Positions 1 to 7,022 of a stretch of 10,993 bases of DNA are shown piece after piece. Both the position numbers and the translations under genes were made by a program. Position 1 is the stretch's first letter, and every line of letters starts with the position of its first letter. The notes under the pieces are model-generated. The model saw only the letters and a list, made by a program, of their open reading frames with translations. It was not told the DNA's origin and ran no database searches. Origin of the DNA: an uncultured Chlorobiota bacterium (GTDB lineage: Bacteria; Bacteroidota; Bacteroidia; Bacteroidales; JAADGE01); contig CAMZKQ010000038.1 in NCBI GenBank assembly GCA_947311265.1, positions 1 to 10,993 on the forward strand, given 5' to 3'.

Positions 1-504
1 ATCGCTGTATTTTTGCATAAATTCTTGACCTTCGGGGCTGTTTTGTTCTTGTTTCGTCATCAAAATACCGTTGGCTACATTTATGAGTTTTTGGATAAAA
101 TAGTCCACATTTGAGTTGCCTTGTTCTTCGGTCATAATGTTTTTTGCCATATCTGTCAGCATATTTCCAAAAAACGGGTATCCTTGTGTCCATTCAATTC
201 TTTGTTTGTATTCGGTATCTTCTCGTTTCACGGAAAGTTTACCATTGAGAATTTGAAAAGTTTTTGTTTCGGGGTCGCCGTCAAGTTTTTGTCCTTCGGG
301 GTTTTGTGGGGTTGTAAATTCATTGAAGTTTGCAACAAGTTTATCATTAGAAAAGGCTTTTTTGGGTGTTTTTATTTCTGTTTTGTCTTTTGGGCTATCT
401 GGGTTTAAATATTTTGCCAAGTTTTTGGCTGTGGCGGTGGTAGTTGTAAGCAATAAACCTGCTCCAATAAGTGTGTTTCTTGCGAATTTTTTGAGTTTGT
501 CCAT
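1..504 (-). CDS. Exported protein of unknown function, N-terminal part (runs off left edge)
   Basis: An uninterrupted minus-strand frame of 168 codons opens with ATG at 504-502 and is still open at base 1, so the C-terminus is missing. The N-terminus looks like a Sec signal peptide: basic start MDKLKKFARN, hydrophobic core LIGAGLLL, then a Thr/Ala-rich stretch ending ATA near residue 26. The rest is hydrophilic and rich in Lys, Asn, Gln and Glu. It contains two similar short segments, NPEGQKL near residue 69 and SPEGQEF near residue 156. I do not recognise a family and see no catalytic motif. A Bacteroidota-type -7 box lies about 36 nt upstream of the start, which supports both start and strand. 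Plus-strand open frames over the same bases have low-complexity Phe/Cys-rich products and look like shadows. The gene is real with good confidence; its function is unknown. Confidence 0.72.
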   Translation of the reverse strand, partial: MDKLKKFARNTLIGAGLLLTTTTATAKNLAKYLNPDSPKDKTEIKTPKKAFSNDKLVANFNEFTTPQNPEGQKLDGDPETKTFQILNGKLSVKREDTEYKQRIEWTQGYPFFGNMLTDMAKNIMTEEQGNSNVDYFIQKLINVANGILMTKQEQNSPEGQEFMQKYSD

Positions 505-540
505 TTTTATAGAAATTAAAGGTTAAAAACGATATTTTTT

Positions 541-549
541 GCAAAGATA
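541..549 (-). promoter_or_regulatory. Probable -7 promoter element for the minus-strand gene at 504
   Basis: Read on the minus strand, the sequence is TATCTTTGC, which matches the Bacteroidota -7 consensus TAnnTTTG. It would start a transcript roughly 30 nt before the ATG at 504. I do not see a good TTTG box at the usual spacing; the nearest TTTTG is about 26 nt upstream, which is too far. The call therefore rests on the -7 box and its position alone. Confidence 0.5.
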
Positions 550-597
550 CGAAAAATATTTTGGTTTAATCGTTTCAAAATGGTTATTTGGGGTTAG

Positions 598-1059
598 CTA
601 TAACACATTATTAGGCAACAATTTTTGATTACTTTTTATTATAGAATCAACCACAATTACCTTATTATCATAACAATACCACAAATAAAAAGGGGTGTAA
701 CTCGCTTTTTGACGTAATATACCGTACCATTTATCACTAATACTTTTAAGCGAATCTTTACTATTGTAATTAGGTAAAATTTGAAACTTTCCTACAGAAA
801 AAAGTAGCTCTAACTCTTTGTCCATTTTAGGCAGCTTTCTGCCTGAAATCTCAATGTAACTTGTATCGCTAGGGAAGGTTAATTTTACCCGCCTGTTACT
901 GTAAAATGCAACTCTTTTTTTTATGGTTTTTGCGTTTTTAAGCAACTCTTTTTTTGATATAGATTTATTTTCAAAACGATAAATTTGCTTTTGCGAAACC
1001 CCTAATATTGAAAAACAAAAGCTAAGAAAAAAAACAAGAGTAAATTTTAAATATCTCAT
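598..1059 (-). CDS. Small exported protein of unknown function
   Basis: This 153-aa protein starts with a clear signal peptide: MRYLK, then a Phe/Leu-rich core, then GVSQ at residues 20-23, where cleavage is plausible. Cys15 lies inside the hydrophobic core and is preceded by Phe, so it is a poor lipobox; a soluble periplasmic product is more likely than a lipoprotein. The mature part is basic (many Lys) with an aromatic-rich segment near residues 110-130 (KWYGIL, YLWYCYD). I do not recognise a family. Its ATG lies 2 nt after the stop codon of the upstream permease gene, so the two are almost certainly co-transcribed. No separate promoter is visible. A role linked to the permease is possible but not shown by the sequence. 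Confidence 0.7.
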   Translation of the reverse strand: MRYLKFTLVFFLSFCFSILGVSQKQIYRFENKSISKKELLKNAKTIKKRVAFYSNRRVKLTFPSDTSYIEISGRKLPKMDKELELLFSVGKFQILPNYNSKDSLKSISDKWYGILRQKASYTPFYLWYCYDNKVIVVDSIIKSNQKLLPNNVL

Positions 1060-1061
1060 AA

Positions 1062-1946
1062 TTAAAGTTTTATAAGCAAAATTGAAATAATTGACAGTAC
1101 AATTACAATAGCATTTTTTACAGTAAATTTTTCTTTAAATACCCAAACAGAAAGTATTACCGGAATGATAAACGCATTGGAAGATATACCTTGTATCAGC
1201 GAAAGCGGTCCTGTTTCAAACGCCATAAGTACTAAAAAGTAGCCTCCAAAATTTAATACTCCGGCAATAAGTCCAAAGTAAAAAATCTTTTTTTTATCGC
1301 TTTTAGGCGACTTGTCCTTTCTATAAAACGTTCGCCCAATAATTGTGGTATATATAAACACAAGCCCATAGGATACAAAAATATAATTTAACTTTGGCAC
1401 TTCCGACGAGGCATACTTCCCTGCCAGCATAGAAAACGATGTGGCTACTGCCCCCAAAAGAGCAAAAAGCAAGCCTTTATATTGCAACTTTTTATCTATC
1501 CCAACAGCGTCTTGCCTTATATTTAAGCTAATAAATGCCAGTACGGCAAACGATAGCACAATCCCGCTCCATTCCCTAAATGTTGGGCTATCGCCAAACA
1601 AAAAGATAGCATAAATAATCAATAGCACCGAATTTAATTTCCCCACAGGGAATGCAAACGAAGTCGGTATATACCTCAACGACTGTATTTTAACAATACT
1701 GCCCAAGCCAAAAAATGCAGAATTTATACCTGCAAAAAACAAAATATCTTGCCAGTTTACAAACTCACTTTTAAAAACAATTATCAATACAAAAGAAATG
1801 ATAGTAACCGTAGCCGCCGAAATATTTATAATATTATGGCTTGGTAGCTTATGCACCGCAGCAGCTTTATAAGTGAAATTTATTACTCCGTAAATAATGG
1901 TCGATGCCATTGTGTAGGCAAACCAATGCGAATTTTCTGCAATCAT
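1062..1946 (-). CDS. EamA-like (DMT superfamily) inner-membrane permease
   Basis: The 294-aa product is almost entirely hydrophobic, with about ten predicted membrane segments. It divides into two similar halves, roughly residues 7-140 and 154-293, the tandem EamA layout of drug/metabolite transporters. Family-like features include the N-terminal helix with small residues (YTMASTIIYGVINF), the segment FAFPVGKLNSVLLIIYAIFLFGD near 97-119, and the matching SNAFIIPVILSVWVFKEKFT segment near 256-275 in the second half. Length is typical. DMT members export or import small metabolites such as amino acids or sugars; the substrate cannot be read from sequence. It is the first gene of a two-gene minus-strand operon and has its own promoter in the divergent region. 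A sugar/glucose-uptake type member is an alternative within the same superfamily. Confidence 0.85.
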   Translation of the reverse strand: MIAENSHWFAYTMASTIIYGVINFTYKAAAVHKLPSHNIINISAATVTIISFVLIIVFKSEFVNWQDILFFAGINSAFFGLGSIVKIQSLRYIPTSFAFPVGKLNSVLLIIYAIFLFGDSPTFREWSGIVLSFAVLAFISLNIRQDAVGIDKKLQYKGLLFALLGAVATSFSMLAGKYASSEVPKLNYIFVSYGLVFIYTTIIGRTFYRKDKSPKSDKKKIFYFGLIAGVLNFGGYFLVLMAFETGPLSLIQGISSNAFIIPVILSVWVFKEKFTVKNAIVIVLSIISILLIKL

Positions 1947-1950
1947 GCGT

Positions 1951-1981
1951 TTTGTTTTAGGGCGACAAAATTATATATTTG
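1951..1981 (+). promoter_or_regulatory. Promoter of the nucleoid-associated protein operon
   Basis: TTTG at 1951-1954 is followed, after exactly 19 nt, by TATATTTG at 1974-1981. This is a full match to the Bacteroidota vegetative promoter (TTTG, about 19 nt, TAnnTTTG). The leader before the ATG at 2038 would be about 50 nt. It faces and overlaps the promoter of the permease operon. Confidence 0.72.
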
Positions 1982-1996
1982 TAGCTTAGTTACGAA
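1966..1996 (-). promoter_or_regulatory. Promoter of the permease operon (minus strand)
   Basis: On the minus strand TAATTTTG (1973-1966) matches the Bacteroidota -7 consensus TAnnTTTG. Exactly 19 nt upstream is TTCG (1996-1993), three of four bases of the -33 box TTTG. Transcription would start about 14 nt before the ATG at 1946, giving a short leader. The element overlaps the plus-strand promoter for the gene at 2038. Confidence 0.6.
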
Positions 1997-2037
1997 TATT
2001 TCAGTACTTATATTTTCACGAAAACAAAAAGTATATA

Positions 2038-3078
2038 ATGGTAGATTTTTCAGCAGCAGAACTTAGCCAAGTTATTGTGCATAAAATAGGCAATAAAACC
2101 GAAGACGAAGGCATCATTTTTTCAGAAAAAGAAATCTCGCTCGAAGACGAAAATTTAAGAGAAATACTCTTGCATTATTTCCTATCCTCTTTTAAAGAGC
2201 ATATATTTCATAATTTTGTGCATGAAGCAGATATTAATCTAAACGAAGTTTACAACTACTCCTGCAAAATATTTGATAACCCAACAGAGTTTGAACCACA
2301 AGCCAAAAATATTGCGAAGCACCTCTACGAAAACTCGAACCACCCCAAAATAAAAGGCGGCGAATTTTATGTATGTATCCTAAAAAACTGCATGCTCGAT
2401 GACGAAATTGCCGATGCAATAGGGATTTTTAAAACCGAAAATAAAGACACCTACCTTAAAGTAAATGAAAAAAATAGAATATTCGACCTAAAAGCAGAAG
2501 ACGGCATCAATATAAAAAAACTAGACAAAGGTTGCCTAATTTTCAACACCGAACGAAAAAACGGTTTCATTAGCTCAATTGTAGATACAGTAAGCAAAAG
2601 CAAAGAAGCAGCACGCTATTGGAAAGACGATTTCTTGGCCGTTGAGCCAAGAGAGGACGACTACTTTCATACCAAAAACTACATGGCAGTATGCAAAGCA
2701 TTTTCGGAAAAAGGCATTGAAAATATCGACCGCACCGACACTATTGCCCTAAAAGACGACACGATGAAGCACTTTGCTGAAACGGAAAATTTCAGTACCG
2801 AAGAGTACGAAAAAGAAGTGTTAGTAAACCCAGAAGCCATCGAAATTTTTAAAGATTTTAAGCAAAACTACGAAGAAGACCACGGTATAAAACTAAACAA
2901 TGAGTTTTCGGTATCCGAAAATGCGGTAAAAGAAAACAAGAAAAAATTTAAAAGCATCCTTAAACTCGATAAAAACTTCACTGTTTATGTACATGGCAAA
3001 CCCCAACTTATGGTAAAAGGTTTCGATAATACAATAGGCAAAAATTTCTACACTTTTTATTTCGATGAAGAAAAATAA
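2038..3078 (+). CDS. Nucleoid-associated protein, NdpA/YejK family (37-kDa type)
   Basis: The 346-aa length and sequence fit the 37-kDa nucleoid-associated protein family (PF04245), cytoplasmic proteins that bind DNA and co-purify with the nucleoid. The N-terminus has the family pattern of an early VIVHKIGNK (residues 12-20) and an acidic segment before a helix beginning LREILLHYFL at 40-49. A middle block has HPKIKGGEFYVCIL (102-115), and AARYWKDDFL at 191-200 is another block I associate with the family. The C-terminus alternates Lys and acidic stretches. No signal peptide or membrane segment is visible. It has its own promoter and is the first gene of a plus-strand run; the next gene starts 40 nt after its stop. 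It may serve as a general chromatin protein; nothing links it functionally to the membrane genes downstream. Confidence 0.87.
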   Translation: MVDFSAAELSQVIVHKIGNKTEDEGIIFSEKEISLEDENLREILLHYFLSSFKEHIFHNFVHEADINLNEVYNYSCKIFDNPTEFEPQAKNIAKHLYENSNHPKIKGGEFYVCILKNCMLDDEIADAIGIFKTENKDTYLKVNEKNRIFDLKAEDGINIKKLDKGCLIFNTERKNGFISSIVDTVSKSKEAARYWKDDFLAVEPREDDYFHTKNYMAVCKAFSEKGIENIDRTDTIALKDDTMKHFAETENFSTEEYEKEVLVNPEAIEIFKDFKQNYEEDHGIKLNNEFSVSENAVKENKKKFKSILKLDKNFTVYVHGKPQLMVKGFDNTIGKNFYTFYFDEEK

Positions 3079-3118
3079 GAAGCAATGCTACTTGGCAAAT
3101 TAACTAACACAACTAAAA

Positions 3119-4216
3119 TTGGAAACGGAAACCCACCAACAAGAACAGGAAAATCCCAATAAGGTAAAAAAAATGCTTAGGCAAATAAAACCTCGCCAAA
3201 TGATTTACCCAATCATAATTGGGCTAGGCGTTGCAGCATGGCTACTCTACAGCCAGCTCAATGGGCAGGATATACCATACGAACATTTACAACTTACAAA
3301 ATATGCCGCCTTTTGGCTTAGCCTTGCTTTTTTATTTATGATTTTCCGAGACATTGGCTATATGATACGCCTGCGTATCCTTGCCGAAAATAAAATTACT
3401 TGGCGGCAAACTTTTCGTGTAATCATGCTTTGGGAATTTACATCTGCCGTTACCCCATCGGTAGTAGGCGGTACCAGCCTAGCCATTTTATTTATCCACA
3501 AAGAAAACATTAGCGTAGGAAAAAGCTCGGCAATAGTAATGGCAACCGCCTTTCTGGACGAGCTATATTTTGCCCTTATGTTCCCCTTACTCCTAATATT
3601 TGTTAGTAGCACCGAACTTTTTTCGGGTGGCGACAACGGCGTAGGCACAATTAATTTAGACAACGAATTTTTCTATTTTGCAGTAATTGGATACTCACTA
3701 AAATTAGTTTACATGCTATTTATTGCATACGGGCTATTTATAAACCCCCAATTTATAAAAAAAATAATCCTCCTAATTTTCAAACTTCCACTATTGCGAA
3801 GAAAGAAACAGGCCGCCCAAAAAGCTGGCAACGAAATAATATCAAGCTCAAAAGAGCTAAAAGGAAAACCCTTCAAATTTTGGCTAAAAGCCTTCTTAGC
3901 TACATTCCTATCATGGACAGCCCGCTACTGGGTCGTAAATGTAATGTTTCTAGCCTTTTTTATATTTAAAAAAAGCCACATCTTACTCTTTGCCCGCCAA
4001 CTCGTAATGTGGATAATGATGCTCGTAAGCCCAACCCCCGGAGGCAGTGGATTTTCAGAATTTGTATTTTCAGAGTACCTTGGCGATTTCCTCCCCCCCG
4101 TTGCCGGGATAGCAGTAATTATGGCCGTTGTTTGGCGACTATTTACCTACTACCCCTACCTCTTCGTTGGGGCAGTAGTTGTACCGAAGTGGATAAAAAG
4201 CAAATTTTCAGACTAA
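3119..4216 (+). CDS. Flippase-like integral membrane protein (UPF0104 / LPG-synthase TM family)
   Basis: The product is 365 aa from TTG at 3119, or 347 aa from ATG at 3173. An in-frame TAA at 3101-3103 excludes any earlier start. AAGG at 3161-3164 sits 8 nt before the ATG, so the shorter form is quite possible; the extra 18 residues are hydrophilic. About seven or eight membrane segments are visible, starting near residues 29-45 and 63-78 and ending near 326-353. The key signature is SPTPGGSGFSE at 304-314, typical of the lysylphosphatidylglycerol-synthetase TM/UPF0104 family (PF03706, which includes AglD and YbhN types). Family members move or modify lipid-linked substrates; no soluble aminoacyl-transfer domain is fused here, so LPG synthesis itself is unlikely. 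The acyl-ligase gene starts 17 nt downstream, suggesting one operon and possibly a shared lipid substrate. Confidence 0.82.
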   Translation: METETHQQEQENPNKVKKMLRQIKPRQMIYPIIIGLGVAAWLLYSQLNGQDIPYEHLQLTKYAAFWLSLAFLFMIFRDIGYMIRLRILAENKITWRQTFRVIMLWEFTSAVTPSVVGGTSLAILFIHKENISVGKSSAIVMATAFLDELYFALMFPLLLIFVSSTELFSGGDNGVGTINLDNEFFYFAVIGYSLKLVYMLFIAYGLFINPQFIKKIILLIFKLPLLRRKKQAAQKAGNEIISSSKELKGKPFKFWLKAFLATFLSWTARYWVVNVMFLAFFIFKKSHILLFARQLVMWIMMLVSPTPGGSGFSEFVFSEYLGDFLPPVAGIAVIMAVVWRLFTYYPYLFVGAVVVPKWIKSKFSD

Positions 4217-4233
4217 ATTTTAACCAAAATACA

Positions 4234-5745
4234 ATGAAAAACATAACAGAGCTATTCCTTTCCGCAGCCAGCAAATTCCCCAATAATATTGCCATTATAG
4301 AAAAAGACAAAAAAATAAGCTACCAAGATTTAAAAACACAGGTAGAACAAACCGCCGCATACTTTCTTAAAAAAGGCATTCGCCAAGGCGATAGGGTGTT
4401 GATATTTGTGCCCATGAGTATTGATTTATACCGCATTGTACTAGCCCTTTTTTACATTGGAGCAGCAGCCGTTTTTCTGGACGAATGGGTCTCTAAAAAA
4501 CGCATGGAAATATGTTGCAATATTGCCCAATGCCAAGGTTTTTCAGGGATTTTTAAAGCCCGAGTTATAGCCCTTTTCTCTTCCGAACTAAGAAAAATAC
4601 CCGTAAAAACAGGCACAAAATTTTCTACCGAAAATAAGGCAAAGTTACAAGAAGTTGATGCCCAGCAAACCGCCCTTATCACATTTACAACAGGCAGTAC
4701 AGGCACACCAAAAGCCGCCGATCGCTCGCACAACTTCCTAAAAGAACAATTTAATGCCCTACTAGACGAAATAAACCCACAGCCCGAAGATATTGATATG
4801 ACCGTTTTACCTATCGTACTTTTTGTTAATTTAGGCATTGGTTGTACCTCCGTAATTGCAAATTACAATGGCAGTAAACCAGACACTCTCGACCCCGAAA
4901 AAATTATAAAGCAAATAAAAAAACACAAAATTAACAGAATAACTGCATCGCCATTTTTCATAAAAGCAATGGCTAAAAAAATGCTTGCCCACAAAATAAA
5001 ACTCCCAACAGTAAGCAAAATTTTCACAGGAGGAGCACCTGTTTTTCCTGCCGAAGCAGAACTTTATAAAGCCGCTTTTCCAAGTACACTTTCAACCATA
5101 GTTTATGGCTCTACCGAATCCGAGCCAATCAGTAGCATTAAAGTAACAGATTTACTAAGCCAATTTAAAAACGTCAGTACCAATGGATTGGCAGTTGGTA
5201 AAATTTATCACAAAACCGAATTAAGTATTATAAAAATAGTTGATAAAGAAATTTCAGTAGCCTCTGAAAATGAGTTGGCTAAATTAGAAATTTCGCCAGG
5301 CGAAATAGGCGAAATTATAGTAACAGGGCCCCACGTCCTAAAAAATATTTTAATAACGAGCCAGCTTTTAAACGAAGCAAAATAATTACAAACCAAAAAA
5401 TTTGGCACAGAACAGGCGACAGCGGGCAACTAGTAAACCAGCAACTTTTCCTTACTGGGCGATGCGGGCAACTAATAAATAACAACGGAAAAATAATTTC
5501 GCCATTTATCTACGAAAACATTTTACAAGAAATAAAAGGCGTATCTATTGGTACAATTCTAAAAATAAAAACAGAACTTATTATTATTATCGAGCCTTTG
5601 CCAAATTTTAATGAAACAGAAGTCAGAGCAAGTATCAAAAAAGAAAATCTAGATTTTGATAGCATTATTTTTATAAAAAAAAATACCCCGAGACCCTAGG
5701 CACAACTCCAAAATTGATTACACAAAATTGAGCCTAATGTTTTAA
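4234..5745 (+). CDS. AMP-forming acyl ligase (acyl-CoA synthetase/OleC-like), broken by two compensating frameshifts
   Basis: Starting at ATG 4234, the frame encodes 383 aa and stops at 5385. It carries the adenylate-forming core: A3 motif TTGSTGTPK (152-160) and A5 motif YGSTESEP (291-298). The C-terminal lobe seems absent, but it continues directly downstream. In the -1 frame from about 5343 one reads YFNNEPAF, then WHRTGD (A7 motif, restored residues 391-396), to a TAG at 5697. From 5683 the original frame gives IPRDPRHNSKIDYTKL and ends with TAA at 5743-5745; Lys493 is the likely catalytic C-terminal lysine. Restored length is 503 aa, normal for the family. Breaks lie in A6 (5340-5345, one base short) and A9 (5675-5683, one base long). 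The RHNSK ending resembles OleC-type beta-lactone synthetases, but an ordinary fatty acyl-CoA ligase is possible. The gene follows the flippase-like gene by 17 nt. Either the sequence has homopolymer errors or the gene is damaged. Confidence 0.8.
5340..5346 (+). other. First frameshift site in the acyl-ligase gene (A-run, heptamer A AAA AAT)
   Basis: Six A's at 5340-5345 mark where the ligase frame changes. Upstream, the original frame reads family-like residues up to VTGPHVLK. Downstream, only the -1 frame reads family-like residues (YFNNEPAF to WHRTGD). One added A restores continuity. In phase with the upstream frame, the bases form the heptamer A AAA AAT, which has the layout of a -1 ribosomal slippery site. 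Confidence 0.75.
5675..5683 (+). other. Second frameshift site in the acyl-ligase gene (A9 run)
   Basis: Nine A's mark where the middle frame ends its family-like stretch (FIKK) and the original frame resumes (IPRDPRHNSK). Removing one A joins them. Without the change the middle frame reads NTPRP and stops at 5697-5699. The shift is opposite in sign to the one at 5340-5346. Confidence 0.75.
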
Positions 5746-5766
5746 GTCATATTATTCAGAAAGTCA

Positions 5767-5797
5767 TTTTAAGTTACCATAAATTTTAATACCTTTG
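5767..5797 (+). promoter_or_regulatory. Promoter of the rhomboid-ferredoxin operon
   Basis: TACCTTTG at 5790-5797 matches the -7 consensus TAnnTTTG. TTTT at 5767-5770, exactly 19 nt upstream, matches three of four -33 bases. The ATG at 5844 lies 46 nt downstream. The gap between the ligase stop (5745) and this gene contains no other evident feature. Confidence 0.6.
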
Positions 5798-5843
5798 CTT
5801 TATAATCATTCGTTTTAACACATAAAACCACAAGAATTTCAAA

Positions 5844-6737
5844 ATGTTAGAAGACATAAAATCAGCATTTAGAAAAGGCTCGCTCTTTACAAAGCTGATA
5901 TATATAAATGTAGCTTTTTTTATACCAGTATGGTTTATAGATATTTTTTTCCACTCCTTTTTGAGTTGGATTTCTGTACCCGGCACTTTCGCAGGTCTGC
6001 TCTATAAACCATGGACTCTCATTACATATATGTTTGCTCATAGTGGGTTTATCCACCTGATATTTAATATGTTATGGCTATTTTGGTTCGGCAAAATGTT
6101 TACCGCAGAGCTTCAGCAAAAACAGTTAATTTCCGTTTATTTATTGGGCGGACTTGTGGGGGCTTTATTTCACTTATCAATAAACCAATTGCTCCCGCCA
6201 GCCCACAGGGCTGGTATAATCGGCTCTTCTGGAGCAGTAATGGCCGTTGTTTTTGCCGTTGCCGCTTATAAACCCGACAAAGTGATGAACCTTGTTTTTA
6301 TTGGTGAAGTAAAATTAAAATACATTGTAGCCGTTGTTTTCTTTTTGGATTTGATGGGAGCAGCAAGCAGCATGAAAACAGGGCTAGGTGGCATCGCACA
6401 CATTGCCCACCTAGGCGGTGCATTCCTAGGGATTTGGTTTGGCTACGAAATGCGAAAAAATGCCAAAGACATCACAAAAGGCTTTTCAGCCTTTCTGGAT
6501 ACCGTATTTAGCTGGTTTCAACCTACTTCAGGCAAAAAAAACAAGAGTTTTACAGATATGAAAATTACAAAATCGCCAAAAGCAAAAAAGCAAAAGCCCA
6601 AAAGCGACTGGGAATTTAACGAATCCAAAGCAGATAATCAGGAAGAAATAAATCGAATTTTAGAAAAAATATCTGCCACTGGTTACGAAAGTTTAAGCAA
6701 AAAAGAAAAAGATTTCCTTTTCAAACAAAAAAAGTAG
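5844..6737 (+). CDS. Rhomboid-family intramembrane serine protease
   Basis: The 297-aa protein has a six-helix rhomboid core (about residues 16-203). Visible catalytic features are HLIFN at 71-75 (His71 and Asn75, oxyanion-side residues), GSSG at 127-130 with nucleophile Ser129, and AHLGG at 188-192 with catalytic His189. All active-site residues are present, so it should be an active protease that cleaves membrane-spanning substrates in the inner membrane. After the core comes a basic, Lys-rich cytoplasmic linker (about 230-255). A C-terminal helical tail (266-297) follows, with GYESLSKKEKDFLF; I associate such tails with rhomboids of Bacteroidota. The ferredoxin gene follows after 10 nt, so they are probably co-transcribed. 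Substrate unknown. Confidence 0.92.
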   Translation: MLEDIKSAFRKGSLFTKLIYINVAFFIPVWFIDIFFHSFLSWISVPGTFAGLLYKPWTLITYMFAHSGFIHLIFNMLWLFWFGKMFTAELQQKQLISVYLLGGLVGALFHLSINQLLPPAHRAGIIGSSGAVMAVVFAVAAYKPDKVMNLVFIGEVKLKYIVAVVFFLDLMGAASSMKTGLGGIAHIAHLGGAFLGIWFGYEMRKNAKDITKGFSAFLDTVFSWFQPTSGKKNKSFTDMKITKSPKAKKQKPKSDWEFNESKADNQEEINRILEKISATGYESLSKKEKDFLFKQKK

Positions 6738-6747
6738 GTTGTAAATA

Positions 6748-6975
6748 ATGATAAGAATAACCCACCATAGAATAAAGTGTATCGGTTGCAATTACTGTGC
6801 AGAAACCGCCCCCTCTCGCTGGATAATGAACGATAGCGACGGCAAAAGCGATTTGCTCGAAAGCAAAGACAAAAAAGGCATACACACCTGCATTACCACC
6901 GACGATGAGTACGAAGAAAATATGGTGGCAGCAGATGCTTGCCCAGTAAATATTATTCGTGTAGAAAAAATATAA
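6748..6975 (+). CDS. Small single-cluster [4Fe-4S] ferredoxin
   Basis: The 75-aa protein contains CIGCNYC at residues 11-17 (Cys11, Cys14, Cys17) and a distant CPV at 65-67 (Cys65 followed by Pro). This is the CxxCxxC...CP pattern that binds one [4Fe-4S] cluster. A fifth cysteine, Cys48, lies in the insert between the two parts and could form a disulfide or be incidental. The protein is acidic in the middle and has no signal peptide, so it is a cytoplasmic electron carrier. Its length fits monocluster ferredoxins. It starts 10 nt after the rhomboid stop codon. No redox enzyme is encoded nearby, so its electron partners are unknown. Confidence 0.88.
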   Translation: MIRITHHRIKCIGCNYCAETAPSRWIMNDSDGKSDLLESKDKKGIHTCITTDDEYEENMVAADACPVNIIRVEKI

Positions 6976-7006
6976 TTTGACAAATAGAATTGTTTTTCTA
7001 ATTTTG
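6976..7006 (+). promoter_or_regulatory. Promoter of tRNA-Arg
   Basis: TTTG at 6976-6979 is followed after exactly 19 nt by TAATTTTG at 6999-7006, a full match to the Bacteroidota promoter consensus. The tRNA begins 17 nt after the -7 box, leaving a short 5' leader for RNase P. The -33 box begins directly after the ferredoxin stop codon. Confidence 0.72.
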
Positions 7007-7022
7007 TATGTTCCAAAATGCC

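Noticed and set aside
121..526. Two plus-strand open frames opposite the left-edge gene
   Set aside because: Their products are Phe/Cys/Val-rich low-complexity translations of the antisense of a signal-peptide-bearing minus-strand frame, which also has a promoter box.
4009..4233. An open extension upstream of the acyl-ligase ATG, in frame with it
   Set aside because: It overlaps the end of the flippase-like gene in another frame, and its translation is Arg/Pro-rich with no similarity to adenylating enzymes. The ligase family N-terminus begins at 4234.
3358..4838. Minus-strand open frames inside the flippase and ligase genes
   Set aside because: They are antisense to genes with clear membrane topology or adenylation motifs and lack any promoter or domain signal.
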